In this document: one piece after another, positions 33,417 to 42,557 of the stretch
Position numbering within the stretch: position 1 is the stretch's first letter
Layout of the letters: each line of letters begins with the position of its first letter
NCBI GenBank assembly: GCA_022510815.1
Contig: JAFLST010000005.1
Coordinates: forward strand, 1-64,000
DNA: 64,000 nucleotides
Direction of reading: 5' to 3'
Source of the DNA: Christensenellaceae bacterium
Lineage (GTDB): Bacteria; Bacillota; Clostridia; Christensenellales; Aristaeellaceae
Position numbers and translations under genes: made by a program
Notes under the pieces: model-generated
What the model saw: only the letters and a program-made list of their open reading frames with translations
What the model was told of the DNA's origin: nothing
The model's database searches: none

Positions 33417-35314
33417 GGGATCACCACCTGCTGCTGATAGGCGAACTTCTCGTCGCAGTACACCCGGTAGGTGAATTCGCCCGCCTCCTGACTCAGCAGC
33501 TCCACCTCGGGGTGACGGCTGGCGTTGGCCGGGAAGTCGTTCTGATAGATGTTGTATTCGGTCAGGCCGTCCGAGAGCGTCACGCGGACGCTGGTCAGGC
33601 TGTCGGAGGCCGGGAGGTCGAGGGTCACGGTCGTGCGGTGCACCATGGAGGTGACGCGGTAGACGCCCACCGCGACCATGGTGCCCTGAATGACCGCCGT
33701 GTCCGCCTCGGGGGTCTGCTCGGCCACGAGGTTATGCAGCGCCGGGTCGCCCGTCTCGATGTAGCGGACGTTGACGCTCATGGAGAGATTATTGTCCTCG
33801 ATGGTCCGGCGCGCCTCGGCGAGGGACATGCCCGTCAGCTGCGGCACATAGGCCACGCCGCCGGAGACCGTCACCTGCACGATATCGCCTGCGGAGCAGA
33901 GCGTCCCCGCCTCGGGCACCTGCGTGATGATGAAGTCCGCCTGCACCGTCGGGGAGACCACGCGCTCCACCACCGTCAGCGTCAGCCCGTAGGCCGAGGC
34001 GGCGGTGATGCCGTCCTGCAGGGACATGCCCATGACCTTCGGCATCGTCTGCTGGGCCGGGCCCTTCGACACGGTGAGCACCACCGCGTCGCCCTTGCGC
34101 AGCGTCACGCCGTCCTCAGGGGACTGCATGATGACCGTGCCCGTGGAGATCGTCGGGTGATTGACCTCCAGCACCTGCGCCTGCAGGCCGAGGCGATTGA
34201 GGCTGCGCTCGGCGGTGGCCAGATCCATCCCGACGCAGTCCGCCACCGGGGCGCTGTTGACCACCCGCTCGTAGATCGCCATGCTGCCCACGAAGATGCC
34301 GTAGCCGATCACCACGGCGACCACCGCGGTCATGAGCCACCAGCGGGCCCTGTGCCGTGTGCGCTGCCCGGAGGGACGCCTGCGCCGCGTGTACACTCCT
34401 CCGCTCTCCGCGGGGCTTTGCGGGCCTGTCGCCTGTCTCGCGCCGCTGGGAGGGGTGGTCTCCACCGCCGCCAGACGGGGCTGCATCTCGTCGGTGCGGC
34501 CCTCCAGCGCCATCCGCAGCTCCGTGGCCATCTCCCGGGCCGACTGGTAGCGGTAGCGGGGGTTCTTCTCCATCGCCATGGCGCAGACGTGGATGATCGC
34601 CGGGGGCACGTCGGGCGCAAGGTTCTCGATGGGCTCCGGGTAGGCGTGCAGGTGCTGCATCGCGATGGCGACCTGATTGTCCCCGTCGAAGGGCACGCGG
34701 CCCGTGAGCATCTCATAGAGCGTCACGCCCACGGAGTAGATATCGCTGGTCACGTCGGTGTTCTGGCCGCTGGCCTGCTCGGGGCTGAAATAGTGCACCG
34801 AGCCCATGACGCTGTCGCCCCGGGTGAGGGTGGAGCTATTGGCCATGCGGGCGATGCCGAAGTCCGCGACCTTGATGTGCCCGTCGGCGTGGACGAGGAT
34901 GTTCTGGGGCTTGATATCCCGGTGGATGATGCCATTCTGATGGGCGTGCTGGAGCGCCGAGAGGATGCGGATGGTGATCTGCGCCGCGACGGAGGGCGAC
35001 AGCTTGCCCTTCTCGCGGATGACCTCCTTGAGCGTCTTGCCCTGCACATATTCCATGATGAGGTAGCGGTTTTCGCCGTCCATGCCCACGTCCAACAGGT
35101 TGACGATGTTGTGGTGGGTCATCTTGCTGGCGGCCTCGGCCTCCCGCTGGAAGCGGCTGACGAACTCCGCGTCCTTGTTGAACTCGGGCTTCAAGACCTT
35201 GACCGCCACGGAATGCCCCGTGCGCTGGTCGATGGCCCGGTAGACGATCGCCATGCCGCCCATGCCGATCTGCTCGACAAGGCGGTAGCGCTCGGCCAGA
35301 ATCTTCTCGCTCAT
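33413..35314 (-). CDS. prkC: PASTA-domain serine/threonine protein kinase
   Basis: A 633-residue membrane kinase that senses cell-wall fragments and controls growth, wall synthesis or dormancy exit. The cytosolic kinase domain (about 1-275) has the Gly loop QIGMGGMAIVYRA, Lys39 in AVKVLKP, HRDIKPQNIL, DFGIAR and an activation loop. A basic juxtamembrane stretch leads to one TM helix (WWLMTAVVAVVIGYGIFVG). Three extracellular PASTA units follow (around APVADCVGMDL, TMPKVMGMSL and YVPQLTGMSL), then a C-terminal beta domain. It is paired with the PP2C phosphatase directly upstream, overlapping by 4 nt. Confidence 0.95.
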   Translation of the reverse strand: MSEKILAERYRLVEQIGMGGMAIVYRAIDQRTGHSVAVKVLKPEFNKDAEFVSRFQREAEAASKMTHHNIVNLLDVGMDGENRYLIMEYVQGKTLKEVIREKGKLSPSVAAQITIRILSALQHAHQNGIIHRDIKPQNILVHADGHIKVADFGIARMANSSTLTRGDSVMGSVHYFSPEQASGQNTDVTSDIYSVGVTLYEMLTGRVPFDGDNQVAIAMQHLHAYPEPIENLAPDVPPAIIHVCAMAMEKNPRYRYQSAREMATELRMALEGRTDEMQPRLAAVETTPPSGARQATGPQSPAESGGVYTRRRRPSGQRTRHRARWWLMTAVVAVVIGYGIFVGSMAIYERVVNSAPVADCVGMDLATAERSLNRLGLQAQVLEVNHPTISTGTVIMQSPEDGVTLRKGDAVVLTVSKGPAQQTMPKVMGMSLQDGITAASAYGLTLTVVERVVSPTVQADFIITQVPEAGTLCSAGDIVQVTVSGGVAYVPQLTGMSLAEARRTIEDNNLSMSVNVRYIETGDPALHNLVAEQTPEADTAVIQGTMVAVGVYRVTSMVHRTTVTLDLPASDSLTSVRVTLSDGLTEYNIYQNDFPANASRHPEVELLSQEAGEFTYRVYCDEKFAYQQQVVIP

Positions 35315-36159
35315 TGGCCGCCCTCCCTGTCAAGCAGGACGACAAGGCTCACGTTGTCCCGTCCGCCGGCCTTGAGGGCCATGTCCATCAGCAGATCGGC
35401 GGCCTTCGCGGGGGTATGGGCCGTCAGCGCGGCCTCGATGCGGTCGTCCTCGACCATGCCGTAGAGCCCGTCGGAGCAGACCAGCCACAGGTCGCCCTTG
35501 CGCCGCTCCTCGACGATCAGGTCGGCCTCGATGCCCGCCTCGGTGCCCACGGCCCGGGTGATCACATTGCGCATGGGGTGATTCGCCGCCTGCTCCCGGG
35601 TGAGCTGGCCCATGCGGAACAGCTCCGCCACCAGCGAGTGGTCGCTGGTCATCTGCCGCATCCGGCCGTCGCGCACCAGATAGGCCCGGCTGTCGCCCAC
35701 ATGGCCAATGTAAACGAAATGATCGCTCAGCCACAGGGCCGTCAGCGTCGTGCCCATGCCCGCGAGGCTCGCGTCCTCCTTCTGCTGCTGGAAGAGCCGC
35801 GCGTTGGCTTCCTCGATGCCCGCGCGAAGGGCCTCCGGCGAAGGCTCAAGATCCCTCAGCGCCTCGATCAGCGCGTCCCGGGCGCCCTTGGAGGCCGTTT
35901 CGCCGCCGTTGTGCCCGCCCATGCCGTCCGCCACGCCCCAGAGCCTCTCGCCCTCGATCAGCGTGTCCTGATTGCTCGCGCGCACCCGGCCCACGTCCGT
36001 GCGGGTCTCCACGATCAGCGGCAGGTCCGGAAGCTGCTCCTCCGGCTCCTCCGCCTCGCGCAGCTCCTCCGCCGGCTCCTTCGCGGGGCTCTCCTCGCCG
36101 ATGGCGAAGCTCTTCATTCGTGCCCGGCTCTCCTTGGAAAAGCGGAATTTGTGGCTCAT
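35311..36159 (-). CDS. PP2C-family serine/threonine phosphatase
   Basis: A 282-residue Mn/Mg-dependent phosphatase, partner of the PASTA kinase. An N-terminal lead of about 45 residues is acidic (KEPAEELREAEEPEEQLPD). The catalytic fold has GRVRASNQDTLI, WGVADGMGGHNGGETAS with the metal Asp, GTTLTALWL, YIGHVGDSRAYL, DHSLV, LWLVCSDGLYG and GGRDNVSLVVL. The ATG at 36159 overlaps the rlmN stop by one base (TGATG). The acidic lead is longer than in minimal bacterial Stp/PrpC enzymes. Confidence 0.94.
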   Translation of the reverse strand: MSHKFRFSKESRARMKSFAIGEESPAKEPAEELREAEEPEEQLPDLPLIVETRTDVGRVRASNQDTLIEGERLWGVADGMGGHNGGETASKGARDALIEALRDLEPSPEALRAGIEEANARLFQQQKEDASLAGMGTTLTALWLSDHFVYIGHVGDSRAYLVRDGRMRQMTSDHSLVAELFRMGQLTREQAANHPMRNVITRAVGTEAGIEADLIVEERRKGDLWLVCSDGLYGMVEDDRIEAALTAHTPAKAADLLMDMALKAGGRDNVSLVVLLDREGGQ

Positions 36160-37208
36160 CAATGCTCACCGCCCTGTTTGTCCGTCATGATCCGGCGCCG
36201 CAATTGTCCGCAGGCGCCCTCGATATCGTCACCCATCTCCCGGCGCCTCGTGGCCGAGATGTGCAGGCTCTCCAGCTTTGCGAGAAAGCGCCGCACCGTG
36301 GCTTCGCTCACGCCCCGCAGCCCGCGCTCCGGCACGCTGTTGAGCGGAATCAGATTCACATGGCACTGCAGGCCCCGGAGCCTCGCCGCCAGCTCGGCGG
36401 CGTGCTGCTCTCCGTCGTTGAGCCCGCCCACCAGCGCGTACTCGAAGATCACCCGCCGCCCGGTCTTCTCCACATAATGGCGGCAGGCCCGCAGGAGCTC
36501 CTCCATGGGGTAGGTCTTCGCGATGGGCATCGTCTGCCGGCGAATCTCGTCGTTGGGCGCGTGGAGCGACACCGACAGCGTCACCGGCAGGTCCTCCTCC
36601 GCCAGCCGCATCATCTTCGGCACGAGGCCGCAGGTGGACAGGCTCACGTTGCGAAGGCCGATCTGAACCCCCTCCGGCTCCCGCAGCAGCCGCAGGAACC
36701 GGGTCACGCTGTCATAGTTGTCCAGCGGCTCACCGCTGCCCATGAGCACCACGTTGTGCACCCGGTCCTCGCCGCCCAGATAGCGGTTGGCGCAGAGAAT
36801 CTGCCCCAGCATCTCCCCGGCGGTCAGGTCGCGGACGCAGCCCTCCAGCGTGCTCGCGCAGAAGGCGCACCCCATGCGGCACCCCACCTGCGTGGAGACG
36901 CACAGCGTGTAGCCGTGGTGATAGTGCATCAGCACGCCCTCGACGCAGTTGCCGTCCGTGAGGCCGTAGAGGAACTTGACCGTATCGTCGAGCCGGGACC
37001 GCCTCGTCTCGAGGATGCTCACCGGCTGGGCCAAGGCGATCCGCGAGAGCTTCTCCCGCAGGGGCAGGGGCAGGTTGGTCATCTCGCCGAAGTCCGCGCC
37101 CTGATGAATCCAGCGGAAGATCTGCTTCGCCCGGAAGGCCGGCAGTCCCTGCGCCCCGCACCAGTCGCCCAGCTCCGCCGGGAACATGCCCGTCAGTTCC
37201 GTCATCAC
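36159..37208 (-). CDS. rlmN: 23S rRNA (adenine2503-C2)-methyltransferase
   Basis: A 349-residue radical-SAM enzyme that methylates A2503 of 23S rRNA and A37 of some tRNAs. The radical-SAM cluster motif is CRMGCAFCAST (Cx3Cx2C). Other marks are FLYGLTDGNCVEGVLMHY, VLMGSGEPLDNYDSV, SVSLHAPNDE, LIPLNSVP and the C-terminal DIEGACGQLR with the methyl-carrying Cys. Length is typical. The start overlaps the rsmB stop by 4 nt. Confidence 0.95.
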   Translation of the reverse strand: MMTELTGMFPAELGDWCGAQGLPAFRAKQIFRWIHQGADFGEMTNLPLPLREKLSRIALAQPVSILETRRSRLDDTVKFLYGLTDGNCVEGVLMHYHHGYTLCVSTQVGCRMGCAFCASTLEGCVRDLTAGEMLGQILCANRYLGGEDRVHNVVLMGSGEPLDNYDSVTRFLRLLREPEGVQIGLRNVSLSTCGLVPKMMRLAEEDLPVTLSVSLHAPNDEIRRQTMPIAKTYPMEELLRACRHYVEKTGRRVIFEYALVGGLNDGEQHAAELAARLRGLQCHVNLIPLNSVPERGLRGVSEATVRRFLAKLESLHISATRRREMGDDIEGACGQLRRRIMTDKQGGEH

Positions 37209-38779
37209 AGGCGCTTCCTCCGCAGGCGGCAGATGTAGAAGCCCTCCACTCCGTCCCTGTCGGGCAGGAGCTGCAGGCCGACGTCAGCGTGCTGCCGGAA
37301 GCGCTCCGGGATGGTCTCCGGGAGCTGCGCCAGCTCGAACTCCGGGTGCCGCCCGAGGAACGCCTCGATCTGCCGGACGTTCTCGTCCTTCAGCACCGAG
37401 CAGGTGGAATACACCAGCACGCCGCCGCGCTTGACATAGGGCGCGACCGCGTCCAACAGGCTGCGCTGCAGCTCCGTCAGCTCCCGCACGCTCTGCTCGG
37501 TGACCCGGTACTTCACGTCGGGCTTGCCGGCCATCACGCCGAGGCCGGAGCAGGGCGCGTCCAGCAGCACCGCGTCCATGGACTCGATATAGTCAGGGCG
37601 GTGCCTGACCGCGTCGCGGGTCATGGGGCGGATGTTGTCCAGGCCGAGGCGCTTGGCCTGCGCCGCGATCAGGGCCGTGCGGTGCTCATGCAGCTCCCAC
37701 GCCTGAACCCGGCCCGTGCCGCCCATCAACTCCGCCAGCAGGCACGCCTTGCCTCCGGGAGCCGCGCAGGCGTCCAGCACCTGCCAGCCGCGCTTGGGGC
37801 CGACCGCGAGGCACGCCATCATGCTGCTCTCGGACTGAATCGAGAAGTCGCCGCCGACAAAGCCCGCGTCCCGGCCGATGTCCGCCATGTGACGCACGCG
37901 CCACGCGAAGGGAACGTCGGCCTTCTCGTGCTCCCAGACCTTCCCCGCCAGCAGCGCCTCGAAGGACGCGTCGTCGTGCCTTGTCAGGTTGGGCCGCACC
38001 GTGACGGAGGTCTCCTCCTCGTGCCAGCTCATCAGCCCTTCGGCCCGCTCGCCCCAGTCGGCCACGAGCCTCTCCACCAGCCACTCCGGGACGCTGTGCT
38101 TCACCGACAGCGCCTTGACGGGCTCCGTCTCCGGGTCGGGCCACTTGAGGTGCTCCTTCATCCGCACAAGGCTGCGCAGGATGCCGTTGCACACGCCGAC
38201 GAGGCCCTCCATGTCCAGCTCCCGGCAGAGGGTGACCGCCGTGTTGGTCGCGGCGCTCTCGGGGATGCGATCCTCGTAGAGAATCTGGCAGGCGCCCAGC
38301 CGCAGGATGTTGCGGAGCTTCATGTCCGTGTCGGGCCGGGCCATGACCTGCGCGAGCACCCAGTCGATGGTCAGCAGGTGCTCGAGGGTGTCGTAGACGA
38401 GCCGCGCCGCCAGACGGCGGTCCACCTGAGGCAGGCCGCAGTTGGAGAGCTTCGCGTCCAGCGCCTGATTGGCGTAGGCGCCGTTCTCCGTGACCGCGCG
38501 GATCACCGACAGGGCCAGACGGCGCGCGGGCATGCCCTCGGGCACGGGACGGACAGGCTTCCCCTGACCCGCCGGAGCCGGACGAGTCCCACGGTTCGCC
38601 GGGGAATAGGGCTTTTTCGCCGCCGGATTCCCACGGAAGGGCGCTTTTCCCGCCGGACGGGGGCCGCCCTTCCCACGGGAGGCGCTGTTTGCAGGTCGAT
38701 TACCACCAAAGCCCGGCTTTCCCGCCGGTTTTCCGCCGTGATTTCCACCGGGGCCGCGATTCTGACGCTGGTTATCCAT
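37205..38779 (-). CDS. rsmB: 16S rRNA (cytosine967-C5)-methyltransferase
   Basis: A 524-residue RNA m5C methyltransferase. An unusual N-terminal extension of about 80 residues is rich in Gly, Asn, Arg, Lys and Pro (MDNQRQNRGPGGNHGGKPAG...) and probably disordered and RNA-binding. Next is the NusB-like helical domain (ARRLALSVIRAV...) and the Rossmann catalytic domain. The SAM loop is VLDACAAPGGKACLLAELM, and the two Cys motifs are LLDAPCSGLGVMA and YSTCSVLKDEN. The ATG overlaps the fmt stop (TGATG). Confidence 0.94.
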   Translation of the reverse strand: MDNQRQNRGPGGNHGGKPAGKPGFGGNRPANSASRGKGGPRPAGKAPFRGNPAAKKPYSPANRGTRPAPAGQGKPVRPVPEGMPARRLALSVIRAVTENGAYANQALDAKLSNCGLPQVDRRLAARLVYDTLEHLLTIDWVLAQVMARPDTDMKLRNILRLGACQILYEDRIPESAATNTAVTLCRELDMEGLVGVCNGILRSLVRMKEHLKWPDPETEPVKALSVKHSVPEWLVERLVADWGERAEGLMSWHEEETSVTVRPNLTRHDDASFEALLAGKVWEHEKADVPFAWRVRHMADIGRDAGFVGGDFSIQSESSMMACLAVGPKRGWQVLDACAAPGGKACLLAELMGGTGRVQAWELHEHRTALIAAQAKRLGLDNIRPMTRDAVRHRPDYIESMDAVLLDAPCSGLGVMAGKPDVKYRVTEQSVRELTELQRSLLDAVAPYVKRGGVLVYSTCSVLKDENVRQIEAFLGRHPEFELAQLPETIPERFRQHADVGLQLLPDRDGVEGFYICRLRRKRL

Positions 38780-39711
38780 CAAACTTCCTCTTTCAATACC
38801 ACTTTTGTCTGCATCGGATGGCCGTTCAGGTACACCGTGGGCGCCATGGGCTTGCCGCCGGGAGCCTGCATGAGCAGCACCCGCACAGCGCCCTCGCCCG
38901 CCGCGATGATAAGGCCGTTCTTCGCGTCCGCCACGAGCACCTCGCCCGGCTGGCCGCTGCCTTCTGCGACCTCCGCCCTGAGCAGCTTGAGCCGCCCGCC
39001 CTCAAAGGCCGTGGAGCACCCGGGCCACGGGTTCAGGCCGTGGACGCGGTTCACGATCACCGCCGCGGGCATCGCCCAGTCAATGACGCCCATGTCCTTC
39101 GTCAGCATGGGGTCGTAGGTCATCTGCGCCTCGTCCTGCGGGACGCGGGTCAGGCTGCCGTTTTCCAGCGCCCGCAGCGTGTCCAGCAGCAGCGCCGCGC
39201 CCATCTCGCTCAGCCGCTCCGTCAGCTCGCCGCAGGTCTCCCCGGGGCGGATGGGCGTCGCGGATTTGAGCAGCATATCGCCGGTGTCGATGCCCTTGTC
39301 CATCATCATGGTGGTCACGCCGGCCTCCGCGTCTCCCTGCATGATCGCCCACGCGATGGGCGCGCTGCCCCGGTGTCGCGGCAGGAGGGACGCGTGGACG
39401 TTGATATTGCCCAGCGGCGGAATGTCCAGCACCTCCTGCGAGAGAATCTGACCGAAGGCCGCCGTCACGCACAGGTCGGGCGCGAGGGCCTTCAAGTCGT
39501 CGATGCCGTCCCGGCGGATGCGCTGGGGCTGGAACACCGGGATGCCCCGCGACAGGGCGTACTCCTTGACCGGCGAGAAGGCTACTTTGTTGCCGCGGCC
39601 CCGGGGCCTGTCCGGTTGGGTGAACACGCCGACCACCTCATACCCCGCCTCGCACAGGGCCCTGAGCGAAGGCACCGCGAACTCCGGGGTGCCCATGAAC
39701 ACGATTCTCAT
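38779..39711 (-). CDS. fmt: Methionyl-tRNA formyltransferase
   Basis: A 310-residue enzyme that formylates initiator Met-tRNA using 10-formyl-tetrahydrofolate. It has MRIVFMGTPEFAVPSLRAL, the catalytic NVHASLLPRHRGSAPIAWAI (Asn, His), VTTMMMDKGIDTGDML with the Asp, and the C-terminal VHGLNPWPGCSTAF. It follows def with a 4-nt overlap, the standard def-fmt pair. Confidence 0.96.
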   Translation of the reverse strand: MRIVFMGTPEFAVPSLRALCEAGYEVVGVFTQPDRPRGRGNKVAFSPVKEYALSRGIPVFQPQRIRRDGIDDLKALAPDLCVTAAFGQILSQEVLDIPPLGNINVHASLLPRHRGSAPIAWAIMQGDAEAGVTTMMMDKGIDTGDMLLKSATPIRPGETCGELTERLSEMGAALLLDTLRALENGSLTRVPQDEAQMTYDPMLTKDMGVIDWAMPAAVIVNRVHGLNPWPGCSTAFEGGRLKLLRAEVAEGSGQPGEVLVADAKNGLIIAAGEGAVRVLLMQAPGGKPMAPTVYLNGHPMQTKVVLKEEV

Positions 39712-40199
39712 TCGCAGTCGTCCTCCGGCACATGGCCCTCGATCTCCTCAGGGGTCAGCTCGCGGTCCATCACGTCGATGTACAGCTGCCCGTCAAGGTG
39801 ATCCAGCTCGTGGCACACCGCCCGGGCAAACAGCCCCTCGGCCTCAAACTCGAAGAACTCGCCCTTGCGATCCTGCGCGCGGACCTTCACCTTCCGGGGC
39901 CGGGTGACGATCGCCTGACGGCCGGGCAGGGACAGGCAGCCCTCGCGGCCGGTCTGCTCGCCGTCGCGCTCGATGATCTCCGGGTTGACCAGCTCGAAGA
40001 GACCCTCGCCCGCGTCGATCACCACCACCCGGCGCAGGATGCCCACCTGCGGCGCGGCAAGGCCCACGCCCTCCGCCTTGTACATGGTCTCGGCCATGTC
40101 CTTGAGCAGCAGCGCCAGCCGCAGCCCGAACTTCTCCTCCCGGCGGCACTCCTTGCGGAGGCTCTCGTCGCCTAACTTCACGATCGTGCGAATCGCCAT
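39708..40199 (-). CDS. def: Peptide deformylase
   Basis: A 163-residue metalloenzyme that removes the N-formyl group from new proteins. The three family motifs are intact: GVGLAAPQVG, EGCLSLP (metal Cys) and HELDHLDG (two metal His and catalytic Glu). The ATG at 40199 (MAIRTIVKLGDESL) is 9 nt from AAGGAG; an upstream ATG at 40205 is only 3 nt from it and less likely. It lies 13 nt after priA. Confidence 0.95.
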   Translation of the reverse strand: MAIRTIVKLGDESLRKECRREEKFGLRLALLLKDMAETMYKAEGVGLAAPQVGILRRVVVIDAGEGLFELVNPEIIERDGEQTGREGCLSLPGRQAIVTRPRKVKVRAQDRKGEFFEFEAEGLFARAVCHELDHLDGQLYIDVMDRELTPEEIEGHVPEDDCE

Positions 40200-40212
40200 T
40201 GGCATTCTCTCC

Positions 40213-42450
40213 TTACATCATGGTCGTCGGATTATATTCAAAGTACGTCTCGGCCCCGTCGAAGGGCTCCCGCGCCAGCTCCGTCAGGGCGGCGGCGAAT
40301 TCCTCCGCGGCGGGGTTCACCAATAATTTCATCATGACCTGCCAGCGGGTCTTGCCCCGCAGCACCGTCACCGACGGCTGATCCAGCCGCAGCATCAGCA
40401 CGCGCTTCTTCCACGCGGGGCGCTCCTCAAGCAGCGCGAGGCACCGGGCGTGCAGCTCCTCGGCCCTTTTCTGCGCCATGGCCGGGTTCGGGCTCTCCAC
40501 CAGCAGCCGCGCCATGATCGTGAAGGGCGGATACAGCCCCGTCCTGCGCCGGGCGAACTCCCGCTCGAAGAAGGCGCGGTAGTCCTGCTTAGCCGAGGCG
40601 GCGATGATCTCGTCCTCCGGCTTGTAGGTCTGGATGACCACCTGCCCCGGGGTCTCGCCCCGGCCCGCGCGGCCCGCCACCTGCGTCAGGAGCTGAAAGG
40701 TGCGCTCCCGGGAGCGGTAGTCCGGCAGGTTCAGCGTCATGTCCGCCGCCACCACGCCCACCAGCGTGACCCGCGGAAAATCCAGCCCCTTGGCGATCAT
40801 CTGCGTGCCCACGAGGACGCGCGCCCGGCCCGAGCGGAACTCCTCCAGCAGCCTGCCGTGGCCGTCCTTGCCGGAGGTGGTGTCGATGTCCATGCGCACC
40901 ACGCCCACGCCCGGGAAGAGCCGGTGCAGCTCCTCCTCCACCTTCTGGGTGCCCGCGCCGAAATAGCGGATGTAGGCGCTGCCGCACTCGGGACAGGCGG
41001 ACGGCGGAGGCTCGGCATGCCCGCAGTAATGGCAGTGGAGCTGCCCGTCGCCGCCGGAGACATGATAGGTCAGGGACACGTCGCAGTTGGGGCACTTCAT
41101 CACATGGCCGCAGCTCCGGCAGCTGATGAAGGCGTTGTAGCCCCGGCGGTTCATCAGCAGCATCGCCTGCTCGCCCCGGCGCATGCAGTCCTTCAGCTTC
41201 GCGGTCAGCAGCCCCGAGAAGATCGAGCGGTTGCCCTGCTCCAGCTCGCGGCGCATGTCCACCACCGTGACCTCCGGCAGGGGCCTGTCCAGCACGCGGC
41301 GGGGCATCTCCAGCAGCGTGAAATCCCCCCGCCTCGCCCTCGCGAAGGACAGGATGCTGGGGGTCGCCGAGGCCAGCAGGAGCGTCGCGCCCTCGGTTTC
41401 GCAGCGCCACTGGGCCACCTCCCGGGCGTCATAGCGCGGGTGCCTGTCGGACAGGTAGGTGGTCTCGTGCTCCTCGTCGACCACGATCAGTCCCAGCCGC
41501 TCCGCCGGAGCGAACACCGCCGACCGCGCGCCGATGACCACCCTCGCGTCCCCGCGGCGAATCCTGCGCCACTCGTCAAAGCGCTCCCCGGCGGACAGCC
41601 GCGAGTGCATCACCGCCGCCACCGCCCCGAAGCGCCCCCGGAACCAGCTCACCATCTGCGGGGTCAGCGCGATCTCCGGGACGAGGATCATGGCGCTTTT
41701 GCCCAGCCGGAGCGTCTCTCGCACCAGCCGGATGAACACCTCCGTCTTGCCGGAGCCCGTCACGCCATGGAGCAGGAACCGTCCCGTCCCCTGCCGCAGC
41801 TCCGGCAGCATCACCGACAGCACGTCCTCCTGCGAGGGCGTCAGCGGCGGGTCGGGGGTCTCCACATCGGGCCCGTCGCCCCCCGGACGGCGCAGCAGCT
41901 CCTCCTCGGAGAACGCCACCAGCCCGGCGGCCTCGAGCTGCCGCAGGGGTTCCAGCGGGTCGCGCACGAGCATCCGCAGCTCGTCCACGGGGTGCTTCCC
42001 GCCGTCCCGCAGGAGGTTGAGGAGCATGCGGCGCTTCTGGGAGCGGCCCTGCCCCTCGAGGGCGTCGTCGACGGCTTCGCGGGGGATGGCGAGCCTCGCC
42101 ACGGTCTGCCGCCGCACCTGAACCCGGCCGCCCCGCATCTCCGCGGGGAGCATCAGCCGCAGCGTCTCCGCCAGCGGGCAGTGGGCGTTCTCCGCCATGC
42201 GCCGGGCCAGCTCGAGCTGACAGGGCAGGATCGCCGGATAGTCCTCCAGCGGCGCCTTGACGGCCCTGAGCTTCTCCGGCGGCACATCGCAGGCCTCGCT
42301 GAAGCCCACGATCACGCCCTCCTTGACCCGGGGGCCAAAGGGGACGGCCACCCGCTGCCCCACCGACAGCGCCATGCCCTCGGGAATCAGGTAGCTGAAC
42401 GTGCGCGCCACGTTCTCATGGACGATATCCACAATCACCTGCGCCAGCAC
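40213..42450 (-). CDS. priA: Primosomal replication-restart helicase PriA
   Basis: A roughly 745-residue helicase that restarts collapsed replication forks. An N-terminal DNA-binding domain begins AQVIVDIVHENVARTFSY. Helicase motifs include HGVTGSGKTEVFIRL (Walker A) and IVVDEEHETTY (DEEH box). The zinc modules are CRSCGHVMKCPNCDVSLTY and CHYCGH....CPECGS, and the late motifs GTQMIAKGLDFPRVTLVG and QVAGRAGRG follow. The first upstream ATG (42486) lies inside the -10 box of the operon promoter, so a GTG at 42450 after GGGGGTGAGG is proposed as the start. If another promoter is used, 42486 would add 12 residues. Confidence 0.93.
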   Translation of the reverse strand: MLAQVIVDIVHENVARTFSYLIPEGMALSVGQRVAVPFGPRVKEGVIVGFSEACDVPPEKLRAVKAPLEDYPAILPCQLELARRMAENAHCPLAETLRLMLPAEMRGGRVQVRRQTVARLAIPREAVDDALEGQGRSQKRRMLLNLLRDGGKHPVDELRMLVRDPLEPLRQLEAAGLVAFSEEELLRRPGGDGPDVETPDPPLTPSQEDVLSVMLPELRQGTGRFLLHGVTGSGKTEVFIRLVRETLRLGKSAMILVPEIALTPQMVSWFRGRFGAVAAVMHSRLSAGERFDEWRRIRRGDARVVIGARSAVFAPAERLGLIVVDEEHETTYLSDRHPRYDAREVAQWRCETEGATLLLASATPSILSFARARRGDFTLLEMPRRVLDRPLPEVTVVDMRRELEQGNRSIFSGLLTAKLKDCMRRGEQAMLLMNRRGYNAFISCRSCGHVMKCPNCDVSLTYHVSGGDGQLHCHYCGHAEPPPSACPECGSAYIRYFGAGTQKVEEELHRLFPGVGVVRMDIDTTSGKDGHGRLLEEFRSGRARVLVGTQMIAKGLDFPRVTLVGVVAADMTLNLPDYRSRERTFQLLTQVAGRAGRGETPGQVVIQTYKPEDEIIAASAKQDYRAFFEREFARRRTGLYPPFTIMARLLVESPNPAMAQKRAEELHARCLALLEERPAWKKRVLMLRLDQPSVTVLRGKTRWQVMMKLLVNPAAEEFAAALTELAREPFDGAETYFEYNPTTMM

Positions 42451-42484
42451 GCCCTCACCCCCAGACGATTCTGCTCCAGTATCC

Positions 42485-42513
42485 ATTATACCTTTTTCCC
42501 CCGGCGAACGCAA
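42485..42513 (-). promoter_or_regulatory. Promoter of the priA-def-fmt-rsmB cluster
   Basis: On the minus strand TTGCGT (42513-42508), a 17-nt spacer and a perfect TATAAT (42490-42485). The -10 box overlaps an in-frame ATG, which moves the likely priA start downstream. Confidence 0.7.
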
Positions 42514-42557
42514 GCATCATTTCGGCAGGATCATGCATGCCCCCGGACAAAGAAAAG

